Assembly: GCF_017313225.1 (NCBI RefSeq)
Contig: NZ_JAFLNE010000004.1
Coordinates: 1-64,000 of the forward strand
Reading direction: 5' to 3'
DNA: 64,000 bases
Source of the DNA: Allomuricauda sp. CAU 1633
Lineage (GTDB): Bacteria; Bacteroidota; Bacteroidia; Flavobacteriales; Flavobacteriaceae
Every line of letters starts with the position of its first letter. Position 1 is the stretch's first letter. A program made the position numbers and the translations under genes. Shown piece after piece: positions 43,776 to 53,368 of the stretch. The notes under the pieces are model-generated. The model was not told where the DNA came from and did no database searches. It saw only the letters and a program-made list of their open reading frames with translations.

Positions 43776-44518
43776 TGAAAAGGTGGATAATAGATATCAA
43801 TTGTGATGTAGGCGAAGGTGTGGGGAACGAGGCCGAAATTTTTCCTTTTATCAGTTCATGCAATATTGCCTGTGGCGGACATGCCGGTGATGTCGAAACC
43901 ATGACTCAAATTGTACAACTGGCCCAACAACATGATGTAAAAATAGGTGCGCATCCTTCCTACCCAGACCGAGTGAATTTTGGAAGGCAGGTTATGGATA
44001 TATCAAAAAAGGAATTACAAAAGAGCATTCAAAAGCAACTAGAGGACTTTGATACCATTCTTGCAGAAGAACAAGTAAAGTTGCATCACATCAAAGCACA
44101 TGGCGCTTTGTACAATCAGACTGCAAAAGACAAGGATTTGGCAAAAACCTATCTAGAGGCCATTCAGAAATATAAAACCAGAACGTTGTTGTATATTCCC
44201 TATGGTTCAGCGATTGCAGAGATTGCCTTGCGGCAGGGTTTCACTATTTGGTATGAAGCCTTTGGGGACAGAAACTATAATAGTGATTTAAGTTTGGTGA
44301 ATCGAAAACAGGACGATGCCCTAATCGAAGAGCCCGAACAAGTGTTAAGGCATATTCTTCCCATCATAAAAGAAGGTCATGTAAAGGCAGTTTCTGGCGA
44401 GTTTGTCAAAATTGAAGCAAAAACCCTTTGTATCCATGGCGATACCCCTTCCGCATTAGAAATATTAATGTATCTTTCCCAAGAATTATCCAAACACGAG
44501 GTGCAATTACTACAGTGA
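43772..44518 (+). CDS. pxpA: 5-oxoprolinase subunit A (LamB/YcsF family)
   Basis: The product has 248 residues. Signature motifs IDINCDVGEGVGNEAEIFPFISSCNIACGGHAGD and GAHPSYPDRVNFGR mark the family; KLHHIKAHGALYN and GDTPSAL also fit. PxpA works with PxpB and PxpC in ATP-dependent hydrolysis of 5-oxoproline to glutamate, a damage-repair and nutrient route. It overlaps the NRAMP-type gene by 4 nt and pxpB by 4 nt. Confidence 0.93.
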   Translation: MMKRWIIDINCDVGEGVGNEAEIFPFISSCNIACGGHAGDVETMTQIVQLAQQHDVKIGAHPSYPDRVNFGRQVMDISKKELQKSIQKQLEDFDTILAEEQVKLHHIKAHGALYNQTAKDKDLAKTYLEAIQKYKTRTLLYIPYGSAIAEIALRQGFTIWYEAFGDRNYNSDLSLVNRKQDDALIEEPEQVLRHILPIIKEGHVKAVSGEFVKIEAKTLCIHGDTPSALEILMYLSQELSKHEVQLLQ

Positions 44519-45249
44519 AAAGTTACCCCATAAGCATCAAACCCTTTGGTGAGCGAGCCGTTCTAGTGGAATGGCCCAGCAAGGTAGAGGTGTCCATTTT
44601 GGCTGATATCCTCGATTTCATGGATGCATTTAAGGAACTAAAACTTCCCGGATGGGAAATGTCCGTTGCCTACAATTCCCTAACCATGGTGTGCAACGAT
44701 GAACATTTGGACTTTGACAACATTAAAAGGATCATTTTAGAATGCCATGAAAAGCAGGCGTCTTCCAAGACCAAGCGGGTTCAACACTTATGGAGAATCC
44801 CTGTTTGTTACGATGCTGAATTCGGCATTGATTTGGAGGAAGTCTGCAAAACCCTAAAGCTATCTCAAGAGGAGCTTGTCAAACAGCATACATCCCATCA
44901 ATATATTGTATATGGAATAGGATTTTTACCCGGATTCATGTATTTGGGAGGGTTGCCATCATCTTTGGAAATTCCCAGACGGGCAGAACCACGGCTTCAA
45001 GTGGCCAAAGGCTCTGTAGGATTGGCGAGTAAGCAAACTGGGATATATCCGCAAGATTCACCGGGCGGATGGAACATTATTGGCAATTGCCCAATTCCCC
45101 TTTTCAATCCAAGTTTAAAAGATCCCTGTTTTGTGAAGGTAGGGGACAAGATACAGTTTCAACAAATATCCAAGGCCGAGTATAATCTGCACAAGATTGA
45201 AGGCGAAGTGGGAATTTATAAACCAGAAAAAGTGTTGTTGAATGCTTAA
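44515..45249 (+). CDS. pxpB: 5-oxoprolinase subunit B (KipI-like)
   Basis: The product has 244 residues from GTG 44515, overlapping the pxpA stop as GTGA. A start at 44428 would run inside pxpA. Family motifs include IKPFGERAVLVEWP, RIPVCYDAEFGIDLEEV, the stretch GFLPGFMYLGGLPSSLEIPRR, and SVGLASKQTGIYPQDSPGGWNIIG. It forms the catalytic pair with PxpC. Overlaps pxpC by 8 nt. Confidence 0.92.
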   Translation: MKSYPISIKPFGERAVLVEWPSKVEVSILADILDFMDAFKELKLPGWEMSVAYNSLTMVCNDEHLDFDNIKRIILECHEKQASSKTKRVQHLWRIPVCYDAEFGIDLEEVCKTLKLSQEELVKQHTSHQYIVYGIGFLPGFMYLGGLPSSLEIPRRAEPRLQVAKGSVGLASKQTGIYPQDSPGGWNIIGNCPIPLFNPSLKDPCFVKVGDKIQFQQISKAEYNLHKIEGEVGIYKPEKVLLNA

Positions 45250-46081
45250 GGTGCTAAAGTCAGGTTTTTTCATCACCATTCAGGACTTGGGCCGATTTGG
45301 CCATCGAGATATTGGTGTTCCCATTTCAGGCGCCATGGACGTGGAATCTGTAAAGAAGGCCAATCTTTTGCTGGAAAACGACCCCAACGATGCCGTTTTG
45401 GAAATAACGATGATGGGTCCAAAGCTACAATTTGAAGAACCCACGGCCATCAGCCTTTCAGGAGCACACCTTGAGCCCAAATTAAACGATGTTGCCATTG
45501 AAAACCATCAAGTGGTGCAGGTTTCAAAAGGGGATATCCTGTCTTTTGGGAAGTTAAAAGATGGATTCAGAGCCTATTTGGCCGTAAAAGGAGGGTTTCA
45601 AACCGAAAAGGTGTTGGACAGTCGTTCACAATATTTTCCAGTGACCAAGAAAAAGCGGGTTAAGGATGGGGATGAAATACCGTATGAGGAATCAACTTCG
45701 TACAAACCACTAATCTCCGAAGTGAAAATTGAGGACCATTTTCTCACCGATGAATTGGAAGTGTTCAAAGGGCCAGAGTTTGCTCTTTTGACAGACAAAC
45801 AATTGGCTGGGATTTTCTCGAAACCCTTTGCCGTTTCCAAGGCAAATGATAGAATGGCGTATCAGCTCAATGAGCTTATTGAAGAGCATTCCCATTCCAT
45901 GCTCACCTCAGGAACGTTGCCTGGCACGGTTCAGCTTACCCCTGCTGGCCGGTTGATTATCTTAATGAAAGATGGTCAGACCACTGGTGGATACCCTAGG
46001 ATTCTACAACTTTCTGAAGCAGCCATCTGCGTTTTGGCTCAGAAAAAAGCGGGAGATTCCCTTTCCTTTAAATTGCTTTAA
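45242..46081 (+). CDS. pxpC: 5-oxoprolinase subunit C (biotin-dependent carboxylase-like domain)
   Basis: The product has 279 residues. Motifs: IQDLGRFGHRDIGVPISGAMD, GGFQTEKVLDSRSQYFP, and the family ending SGTLPGTVQLTPAGRLIILMKDGQTTGGYPRI. It completes the PxpABC enzyme. No gene follows within 40 bp before the ilv leader, and no terminator of its own is visible, so read-through would meet the ilv attenuator. Confidence 0.92.
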   Translation: MLKVLKSGFFITIQDLGRFGHRDIGVPISGAMDVESVKKANLLLENDPNDAVLEITMMGPKLQFEEPTAISLSGAHLEPKLNDVAIENHQVVQVSKGDILSFGKLKDGFRAYLAVKGGFQTEKVLDSRSQYFPVTKKKRVKDGDEIPYEESTSYKPLISEVKIEDHFLTDELEVFKGPEFALLTDKQLAGIFSKPFAVSKANDRMAYQLNELIEEHSHSMLTSGTLPGTVQLTPAGRLIILMKDGQTTGGYPRILQLSEAAICVLAQKKAGDSLSFKLL

Positions 46082-46123
46082 ATTTTTACCTCTTTTGAAA
46101 TTTATTTTTTGTAACATTGGGGT

Positions 46124-46180
46124 ATGAAAAGAAGTATCCTAGTCAACGGTGTCGTCATTATTGTTCCAAATTTGGAGTGA
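46124..46180 (+). CDS. ilvL: Leader peptide of the ilv operon (attenuation peptide)
   Basis: Eighteen codons and a TGA encode MKRSILVNGVVIIVPNLE. Nine of the 18 residues are Ile, Leu or Val, with a run Val-Val-Ile-Ile-Val. It starts 43 nt after pxpC and sits 24 bp before a strong terminator hairpin that precedes ilvD. Ribosome stalling at these codons when branched-chain aminoacyl-tRNAs are scarce would free the antiterminator segment. Recognition rests on composition and position; such leaders are well known for enterobacterial ilv operons. Confidence 0.82.
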   Translation: MKRSILVNGVVIIVPNLE

Positions 46181-46238
46181 TACAAGTCGTGCTGTTGTTG
46201 GAGAAAGGCCTGTATCAAATTTGATACAGGCCTTTTTC
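46178..46238 (+). terminator. Attenuator of the ilv operon (antiterminator and terminator)
   Basis: The terminator stem AAAGGCCTGTATCAAA / TTTGATACAGGCCTTT (46204-46235) is a perfect inverted repeat followed by Ts. The segment TGATACA occurs twice: at 46178-46184, overlapping the leader stop codon, and at 46222-46228, in the descending arm. Both can pair with TGTATCA (46211-46217), so the first copy can form a mutually exclusive antiterminator. GTATC at 46134-46138, inside the leader coding part, can in turn sequester the first copy (GATAC, 46179-46183). This is the 1:2 / 2:3 / 3:4 logic of attenuation. Confidence 0.82.
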
Positions 46239-46430
46239 GTTACGAATAAAAATAAATGAATATTGGATTTTGAATTAACCTAAGTACTTGAATTACAGTA
46301 ATTTAATATGATTATTTTTTAAATGGATTTAAACCGCCCGAAACTGTTAAAAATATGGGCCTTTTTAAACATTTATCTTTGAATAACAGATTAAATTCAA
46401 CGGAATTCTGTATTTGAATGAAATTTTACA
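46239..46430 (+). promoter_or_regulatory. Long leader between attenuator and ilvD, with possible internal promoter
   Basis: This 192-bp AT-rich stretch has TATCTTTG at 46374-46381, matching the -7 box TAnnTTTG, 50 bp before ilvD. It may supply attenuation-independent transcription. It also contains a 19-codon frame (46323-46382) with five Leu; no second hairpin follows it. An imperfect ACAGA/TCTGT dyad lies near 46386-46412. Confidence 0.35.
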
Positions 46431-48107
46431 ATGGAATTGAACAAGTTTAGCAAAACTGTGACCCAAGACCCTACGCTACCTGCTGCACAAGCCATGTTGC
46501 ACGCGTTGGGATTGACGGATGAAGATTTACAAAAACCGTTTATAGGAATTGCCAGTACAGGTTACGAAGGCAACCCCTGTAACATGCATTTGAACAAACT
46601 GGCACTCGATGTCAAGCGAGGGGCAGAGGCTTCCAACTTGGTCGGGCTTATTTTCAATACCATTGGCGTGAGTGATGGTATCTCCAACGGCACCCCCGGA
46701 ATGCGTTACTCGCTTCCATCCAGAGACATTATTGCAGATTCCATGGAAACTGTGGTTCAAGCCATGAGCTATGATGGACTTGTGACCGTTGTAGGGTGCG
46801 ATAAGAATATGCCAGGTGCCTTAATGGCGCAACTGCGTTTGAACCGACCTTCCATTTTGGTATATGGCGGAACCATCGCTCCAGGCTGCCATAAGGATAA
46901 AAAATTGGACATTATTTCCGCTTTTGAAGCCTATGGACAACGCGTAGCAGGGACCATTGATGAAACAGAGTTCAAAGAAGTGATTCACAAGGCTTGTCCC
47001 GGGGCAGGTGCTTGTGGTGGAATGTATACCGCCAATACCATGGCATCTGCTATTGAAGCTATGGGAATGTCTTTGCCGTTTAACTCGTCCATCCCTGCTG
47101 TAAATGCCAAAAAAGGAGCGGATTGTGAGGCTGCTGGTGAAGCGATGCTACACTTGTTACGAGAGGATATCAAACCTCGTGACATTGTAACCAAGAAATC
47201 CTTGGAAAATGCTTTCCGATTGGTAACGGTGCTGGGCGGCTCTACCAATGCAGTGCTGCACTTTATGGCCATTGCCCATGCTGGTGATGTAGACTTCACC
47301 TTGGAAGACATCACCCGAATCAGTGAAAGCACACCCTTGTTGGCCGATTTAAAACCTAGCGGAAAGTACTTGATGGAAGACCTGCACAAAGTGGGTGGTG
47401 TTCCAGCAGTGTTAAAATATATGTTGAAGGAAGGCATGTTGCATGGCGACTGTATGACCGTGACCGGAAGAACTTTGGCGGAAAATCTATTGGATGCCCC
47501 AGATTTGGTGGAAGGGCAGGATATCATCCGAAAGAAAGACCAACCCATCAAAGAAACGGGTCACATCCGAATCCTTTATGGAAATTTGGCCACCGAAGGT
47601 GCTGTCGCAAAAATCACTGGAAAAGAAGGATTGGAATTTACCGGAACTGCACGCGTGTTTGATAGCGAAACAGCCGTTAACGAAGGAATTCACACAGGAA
47701 AAGTACAAAAAGGTGATGTAGTGGTCATTAGGTATGAAGGTCCGAAAGGTGCTCCCGGTATGCCGGAAATGTTGAAACCTACATCTGCCATTATGGGTGC
47801 TGGTTTGGGGAAAGATGTCGCTTTGATTACCGACGGACGTTTCTCCGGAGGTTCCCACGGTTTTGTGGTTGGCCACGTTTCTCCGGAAGCCCAAGTGGGT
47901 GGAGGTATTGCCTTGGTGAAAGATGGGGATGAAATCACCATCGATGCCGTGAACAATACCATCAACATCAATATTTCAGACGAAGAGCTGGAGCAACGAA
48001 GAAAAGAATGGAAACAACCTGAGTTGAAAATCAAATCAGGAAGTCTATATAAATACGCAAAAATGGTATCATCAGCATCCAAAGGCTGTGTTACCGATAT
48101 GATATAA
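46431..48107 (+). CDS. ilvD: Dihydroxy-acid dehydratase
   Basis: The product has 558 residues. Iron-sulfur ligands are in [20 protein letters not shown] and [17 protein letters not shown]. The catalytic-side motif [22 protein letters not shown] is intact. It dehydrates dihydroxy-isovalerate and dihydroxy-methylvalerate to the 2-oxoacids of valine and isoleucine in the cytoplasm. First structural gene of the ilvDBNCA operon, downstream of the attenuator, 41 nt from ilvB. Confidence 0.96.
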   Translation: MELNKFSKTVTQDPTLPAAQAMLHALGLTDEDLQKPFIGIASTGYEGNPCNMHLNKLALDVKRGAEASNLVGLIFNTIGVSDGISNGTPGMRYSLPSRDIIADSMETVVQAMSYDGLVTVVGCDKNMPGALMAQLRLNRPSILVYGGTIAPGCHKDKKLDIISAFEAYGQRVAGTIDETEFKEVIHKACPGAGACGGMYTANTMASAIEAMGMSLPFNSSIPAVNAKKGADCEAAGEAMLHLLREDIKPRDIVTKKSLENAFRLVTVLGGSTNAVLHFMAIAHAGDVDFTLEDITRISESTPLLADLKPSGKYLMEDLHKVGGVPAVLKYMLKEGMLHGDCMTVTGRTLAENLLDAPDLVEGQDIIRKKDQPIKETGHIRILYGNLATEGAVAKITGKEGLEFTGTARVFDSETAVNEGIHTGKVQKGDVVVIRYEGPKGAPGMPEMLKPTSAIMGAGLGKDVALITDGRFSGGSHGFVVGHVSPEAQVGGGIALVKDGDEITIDAVNNTININISDEELEQRRKEWKQPELKIKSGSLYKYAKMVSSASKGCVTDMI

Positions 48108-48148
48108 TTTATTAAAGTTAAGGGTGTATTTCCCTAAAATATACGCTT

Positions 48149-49882
48149 ATGGAAACATTGAAAGCACAAAAGAAAGACAAGAAAAAGAGCACTGCGATAC
48201 GTATCACCGGTGCTGAGGCAATCATACATTGTTTGTTGGCGGAAGGGGTTGATTTGATTTATGGATACCCCGGAGGAGCCATCATGCCTGTGTATGATGA
48301 GCTATATAAATTTCAGGATAAATTGACCCATATCCTCACGAGGCACGAGCAAGGGGCCACCCATGCTGCTCAAGGGTATGCGCGGGTTAGTGGTAGGGTA
48401 GGTGTGGCCATGGCCACTTCCGGTCCAGGTGCCACAAATTTGGTGACTGGTATTGCTGATGCCCAAATAGATTCCACCCCGATGGTATGCATTACCGGAC
48501 AGGTAGCGCGGCATTTGTTGGGCTCTGATGCCTTCCAAGAAACGGACATCGTTGGAATTTCCACCCCAGTGACCAAGTGGAATTATCAGATTACCCGTGC
48601 TGAGGAAATCCCTGAGATCATGGCGAAGGCGTTTTATATTGCCAAGTCGGGCAGACCGGGTCCAGTTTTGGTTGACATAACCAAAAATGCCCAGTTTGAT
48701 GAGTTGGATTTTGTGTATGAGAAATGTACTGGGGTAAGAAGCTATAAACCAGCTCCCGAACCAGAGTTGAGCGCCATTGAAAAAGCCGCCGAATTGATTA
48801 ACAACGCCAAAAAGCCCTATATCGTTTTTGGACAAGGCGTGATTTTAGGTGAGGCAGAAGAACAGCTTAAAGCGTTGGTTGAAAAAGCAGGCATTCCAGC
48901 CGCGTGGACTATTTTGGGACTTTCCGCAATGGATACCGACCACCCATTGAATGTGGGCATGGTGGGTATGCATGGAAATTATGGCCCCAACGTCTTGACT
49001 AATGAATGCGATGTGCTTGTTGCCATTGGTATGCGCTTTGATGATAGGGTAACCGGAAATTTGGAAACTTATGCCAAGCAGGCCAAGGTCATTCATTTTG
49101 AGATAGACCCAGCCGAAGTCAATAAGAACGTAAAAGCGGATGTTGCCGTTTTAGGGAATGCCAAGGAAACCTTGGAACTACTATTGCCTTTGGTAAACAA
49201 AAATGAGCATAAGGAATGGTTGGCCGAGTTTGAAGCAAAACACAAAATCGAGTATGATACATTAATCGAAAAAGATATATACCCCACCAAGCCTGGACTT
49301 ACCATGGGTGAGGTGATTGAGCAAATTAATGTGGCTTCAAAACACAAAGCAGTTATTGTGTCTGATGTGGGTCAGCACCAAATGATAGCCTGTCGATATG
49401 CTAAATTCAAACAGACCAAAAGTAATATTACTTCTGGTGGTTTGGGTACTATGGGATTTGCACTTCCAGCGGCCATTGGAGCCAAAATGGGCGCCATGGA
49501 CCGTGAAGTGGTGGCAATTATCGGAGATGGTGGGTACCAAATGACCATTCAAGAGCTTGGGGTTATTTTTCAACATAACCTTCCTGTAAAAATTGTGGTG
49601 TTGAACAACGATCACTTGGGAATGGTACGCCAGTGGCAAGAACTTTTCTTTGAAAGACGTTACGCTTCAACGGTAATGACCAACCCGGATTTCGTAAAAA
49701 TAGCCGAAGGTTATCACATCAAATCCAGAAGGGTAGTGGAACGTTCAGAATTGAAAGATGCCGTGGAAGAAATGATGGCTTCCAAAGACCCTTATTTCTT
49801 GGAAGTTCGGGTGGAGAAGGAAGATAATGTATTCCCCATGGTTCCAACAGGAGCTTCTATTTCCGATATCATATTAAAATAA
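48149..49882 (+). CDS. ilvB: Acetolactate synthase large subunit
   Basis: The product has 577 residues. The ThDP-dependent fold is complete: GYPGGAIMPVYDEL, catalytic Glu in LTRHEQGATHAAQGYAR, FAD region, and the ThDP motif GDGGYQMTIQELGVIFQHNLPVKIVVLNN. It condenses pyruvate with itself or 2-oxobutyrate. ilvN, its regulatory subunit, follows after 43 nt. Confidence 0.96.
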   Translation: METLKAQKKDKKKSTAIRITGAEAIIHCLLAEGVDLIYGYPGGAIMPVYDELYKFQDKLTHILTRHEQGATHAAQGYARVSGRVGVAMATSGPGATNLVTGIADAQIDSTPMVCITGQVARHLLGSDAFQETDIVGISTPVTKWNYQITRAEEIPEIMAKAFYIAKSGRPGPVLVDITKNAQFDELDFVYEKCTGVRSYKPAPEPELSAIEKAAELINNAKKPYIVFGQGVILGEAEEQLKALVEKAGIPAAWTILGLSAMDTDHPLNVGMVGMHGNYGPNVLTNECDVLVAIGMRFDDRVTGNLETYAKQAKVIHFEIDPAEVNKNVKADVAVLGNAKETLELLLPLVNKNEHKEWLAEFEAKHKIEYDTLIEKDIYPTKPGLTMGEVIEQINVASKHKAVIVSDVGQHQMIACRYAKFKQTKSNITSGGLGTMGFALPAAIGAKMGAMDREVVAIIGDGGYQMTIQELGVIFQHNLPVKIVVLNNDHLGMVRQWQELFFERRYASTVMTNPDFVKIAEGYHIKSRRVVERSELKDAVEEMMASKDPYFLEVRVEKEDNVFPMVPTGASISDIILK

Positions 49883-49925
49883 TAAGATTTGATTCGCACA
49901 GCGTTGCAGTTAAAATAAAATAAGC

Positions 49926-50453
49926 ATGGAAAAACAGTGGTTTACCATTTCGGTTTACTCCGAAAATCATGTGGGATTGCTAAACAGAATATCAGGAATA
50001 TTCTTAAAGCGACACATCAATATAGAAAGTTTAAATGTTTCAAAATCAGAGATTGATGGAGTTTCTAAATTCACAATCGTAATTTACTCTACTGAAGACT
50101 GGGCCATCAAGATTGTCAATCAAATTGAGAAGCAGGTAGAGGTCATCAAGGCCTACTACCATACGGATGATGAAACCATTTATCAGGAGTCGGCCTTGTT
50201 CAAAGTTGCCTCCCATTTGTTGTTCGATGAACGTCAAATTCAAAATATCATCAAAGAGCACCATTCCCAGATTGTCACCGTAAGCCGTGAATTTTTCGTT
50301 TTGGCAAAAACAGGTCGCAGACATGAGATTGACGAAATGCACGAGGCGCTGGAACCCTATGGCATCATGCAGTTTGTGCGTACGGGAAGAATCGCTGTGA
50401 GTAAAGATGCGATGCCCATCACCAATATTTTAGCAGAATTTCAAAATCAATAA
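49926..50453 (+). CDS. ilvN: Acetolactate synthase small (regulatory) subunit
   Basis: The product has 175 residues. An N-terminal ACT domain (WFTISVYSENHVGLLNRISGIFLKRHINIESLNVSKSE) binds valine for feedback control; a C-terminal ALS_ss_C-like region follows (ARE-type SREFFVLAKTGRRHEIDEMHEAL). It lies 22 nt before ilvC. Confidence 0.94.
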   Translation: MEKQWFTISVYSENHVGLLNRISGIFLKRHINIESLNVSKSEIDGVSKFTIVIYSTEDWAIKIVNQIEKQVEVIKAYYHTDDETIYQESALFKVASHLLFDERQIQNIIKEHHSQIVTVSREFFVLAKTGRRHEIDEMHEALEPYGIMQFVRTGRIAVSKDAMPITNILAEFQNQ

Positions 50454-50475
50454 ATAGTAAAATCACATACAAAAA

Positions 50476-51951
50476 ATGGCAAATTACTTCAACACACTAT
50501 CGCTTCGTGATCAATTGACCCAATTGGGAAAATGTAGGTTTATGGACCCCAGCGAATTTGCTGATGGTGTTACCGCTTTAAAAGGCAAGAAAATTGTAAT
50601 TGTGGGCTGTGGCGCACAAGGCTTGAACCAAGGTTTGAACATGAGGGATTCCGGATTGGATATTTCTTATGCATTGCGTGCAGCCGCCATAAAAGAGCAG
50701 AGACAATCCTTTAAAAATGCCAGCGAAAACAATTTCACCGTTGGTACGTATGAAGAGTTGATTCCTACTGCAGACTTGGTCATCAACCTTACTCCGGACA
50801 AACAACACACCAATGTTGTGGGTACTGTTATGCCATTGATGAAGAAAGGGGCTACCTTGTCGTACTCCCACGGATTCAATATTGTGGAAGAGGGAATGCA
50901 GGTTCGTGAGGACCTTACCGTAATCATGGTGGCACCAAAAAGTCCAGGTTCTGAAGTGCGTGAAGAATACAAAAGAGGTTTTGGAGTACCGACCTTGATT
51001 GCCGTTCACCCAGAAAATGACCCAGAGGGAAAAGGTTTGGAACAGGCCAAAGCATACGCTGCTGGGACAGGTGGTGATAAGGCGGGTGTGTTGGAATCTT
51101 CCTTTGTTGCTGAAGTAAAGTCAGATTTGATGGGTGAGCAGACTATTCTTTGTGGTTTGTTGCAGACAGGGTCTATCCTTTCCTTCAATAAAATGATTGA
51201 AAAAGGTGTTGATACCGGATACGCCTCTAAATTGATTCAATACGGATGGGAAACCATTACAGAGGGATTGAAACAAGGAGGTATTACCAATATGATGGAC
51301 CGTTTGTCCAATCCTGCCAAGATCAAGGCTTTTGATTTGGCTGAAGAATTGAAAGAAATCATGCGTCCGTTGTTCCAAAAGCACATGGATGATATCATGA
51401 GCGGTCATTTCTCCAAAACCATGATGGAAGATTGGGACAATGGCGATAAAAACCTATTGGATTGGCGTGCTGCTACAGGAGAAACTGCTTTTGAAAAGAC
51501 TCCTGCTGGCGATGTGTCCATTTCAGAACAAGAATACTACGATAATGGGGTGTTGATGGTCGCTTTTGTAAAATCTGGGGTTGAATTGGCCTATGAGACC
51601 ATGACGGAATCCGGAATCATTGGCGAATCTGCGTACTACGAGTCACTTCATGAAACGCCTTTGATTGCCAATACCATCGCTAGAAAGAAATTGTTCGAGA
51701 TGAACCGAGTAATTTCAGACACCGCTGAGTATGGTTGCTACTTGTTTGATCATGCTTGCAAGCCTTTGTTGACCGATTTCATGAAGAAAATCGAAACTGA
51801 TGTTATTGGTAAGCATTTCGGCGAAGGAAAAGACACCGGTGTGGACAACATTAAGTTGATTGCGGTTAATAAAGCTATCCGTGAGCATGACGTTGAGGTC
51901 GTTGGTGCACGGTTGCGTGCTTCCATGACCGCCATGAAGCCCATCGGATAA
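50476..51951 (+). CDS. ilvC: Ketol-acid reductoisomerase (class II)
   Basis: The product has 491 residues, the length of class II enzymes such as that of E. coli rather than the ~330-residue class I. The Rossmann motif [26 protein letters not shown] is followed by the tandem knotted helical domains with Mg-binding acidic residues ([38 protein letters not shown]). It reduces and isomerises acetolactate using NADPH. Confidence 0.96.
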   Translation: MANYFNTLSLRDQLTQLGKCRFMDPSEFADGVTALKGKKIVIVGCGAQGLNQGLNMRDSGLDISYALRAAAIKEQRQSFKNASENNFTVGTYEELIPTADLVINLTPDKQHTNVVGTVMPLMKKGATLSYSHGFNIVEEGMQVREDLTVIMVAPKSPGSEVREEYKRGFGVPTLIAVHPENDPEGKGLEQAKAYAAGTGGDKAGVLESSFVAEVKSDLMGEQTILCGLLQTGSILSFNKMIEKGVDTGYASKLIQYGWETITEGLKQGGITNMMDRLSNPAKIKAFDLAEELKEIMRPLFQKHMDDIMSGHFSKTMMEDWDNGDKNLLDWRAATGETAFEKTPAGDVSISEQEYYDNGVLMVAFVKSGVELAYETMTESGIIGESAYYESLHETPLIANTIARKKLFEMNRVISDTAEYGCYLFDHACKPLLTDFMKKIETDVIGKHFGEGKDTGVDNIKLIAVNKAIREHDVEVVGARLRASMTAMKPIG

Positions 51952-51969
51952 AACAAACCCATTGGCCCC

Positions 51970-53235
51970 ATGGATAAAGCAGTGGACATGTATTTTCCAC
52001 AAATAGCGGATATTTATCAGGCAGCAAAAACGATTCGGCAAGTTGCTGACGAGACGCCATTGCAGCAAAGTATCCGCTATTCCAAAAAATATGGGGCCAA
52101 TATCCTTTTAAAACGAGAGGATTTGCATCGCGTTCGTAGTTATAAGATTCGCGGAGCATACAATAAAATCAGTTCGCTGACCCAAGATGAACTAAAAAAG
52201 GGAGTGGTCTGTGCCAGTGCAGGAAACCATGCCCAAGGTGTGGCCTTTGCCTGTAGCCATTTGCATGTGGAAGGGACAATCTACATGCCTGTCGTTACCC
52301 CAAAACAAAAAATTGACCAGACCAAAATGTTTGGCGGGGAATGGGTGAAAGTGGTGTTGGAAGGCGATACATTTGATGATTCCAACAAAGCGGCCCAAGC
52401 ATTCTGTAAACAGGAAGGCAAGACCTTTGTACACCCCTTTGATGATGAAAAAATCATTGAAGGTCAGGCTACGGTGGGGTTGGAAATCCTACAGCAATCC
52501 AATGACCCCATCGATTATGTTTTTGCCGCGGTAGGAGGTGGCGGACTCGCTTCAGGGCTATGTGGCACATTTCAAGCACTTTCTCCTCAGACCAAAATCA
52601 TTGGTGTGGAACCAGAAGGAGCACCTTCACTCAAAAAATCAATCGAAAAAGGGGAATTGGTCGAATTGCAGAACATTGATAAGTTCATCGATGGTGCTGC
52701 TGTCCAAAAAGTGGGGCAGTTGACGTTCCCGATTTGTCGAGACCATCTCTATCAAGTATCTACCGTTCCCGAAGGGAAAGTATGTCAAACCATTTTAGAC
52801 CTTTATAACCGTGATGCCATTGTGGTGGAACCTGCGGGAGCACTCACCATTGCTGTTTTGGATGATTATGCTGATGAGATTAAAGGGAAAAACGTGGTCT
52901 GCATCATCAGCGGGAGTAATAACGACATTACCAGAACCGCTGAAATCAAAGAGCGTGCGTTACTCTATGCCAACCTAAAGCATTATTTTATTGTTCGGTT
53001 TCCACAGCGTCCTGGCGCCTTAAAGGAATTTGTGGCCGACATTTTGGGACCAGATGATGACATCACCCACTTTGAATATTCCAAAAAATCGAGCAGGGAG
53101 AATGCACCTGCTGTGGTAGGGATTGAATTAAAGTCATCAGCCGATTTGGAACCCCTCATTCAACGAATGAAAGCCAATAACTTCTTTGGCGATTACCTGA
53201 ACGATAAACCTGACCTGTTCCAATACCTCGTGTGA
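51970..53235 (+). CDS. ilvA: Threonine ammonia-lyase (threonine deaminase)
   Basis: The product has 421 residues. PLP Lys is in REDLHRVRSYKIRGAYNKI; the Gly-rich phosphate loop is AAVGGGGLASGL. One C-terminal ACT-like domain (KHYFIVRFPQRPGALKEFVADILG...) rather than two places it with the shorter, Corynebacterium-type biosynthetic form. It makes 2-oxobutyrate for isoleucine. It is the last gene of the ilv operon, 18 nt after ilvC. Confidence 0.93.
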   Translation: MDKAVDMYFPQIADIYQAAKTIRQVADETPLQQSIRYSKKYGANILLKREDLHRVRSYKIRGAYNKISSLTQDELKKGVVCASAGNHAQGVAFACSHLHVEGTIYMPVVTPKQKIDQTKMFGGEWVKVVLEGDTFDDSNKAAQAFCKQEGKTFVHPFDDEKIIEGQATVGLEILQQSNDPIDYVFAAVGGGGLASGLCGTFQALSPQTKIIGVEPEGAPSLKKSIEKGELVELQNIDKFIDGAAVQKVGQLTFPICRDHLYQVSTVPEGKVCQTILDLYNRDAIVVEPAGALTIAVLDDYADEIKGKNVVCIISGSNNDITRTAEIKERALLYANLKHYFIVRFPQRPGALKEFVADILGPDDDITHFEYSKKSSRENAPAVVGIELKSSADLEPLIQRMKANNFFGDYLNDKPDLFQYLV

Positions 53236-53309
53236 TTGGTATAACAAATTTTCAATCGTTTGCGATTTTAAGCTAGTGTAAATGAGGTCGTTTTCACCTG
53301 TTTTTGTGT

Positions 53310-53317
53310 TAGCTTTG
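53310..53317 (+). promoter_or_regulatory. Probable -7 box of the gapN promoter
   Basis: TAGCTTTG matches TAnnTTTG, 51 bp before the gapN start and 74 bp after the ilvA stop. The -33 region is T-rich without a clean TTG. Confidence 0.45.
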
Positions 53318-53368
53318 TACTATGTGAACGACGATTCACTTGGATAACACTCATAAAAACAACAACAC

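Noticed and set aside
44428..44514. Earlier start for pxpB
   Set aside because: It lies inside pxpA in another frame; GTG 44515 gives the family N-terminus and a GTGA overlap.
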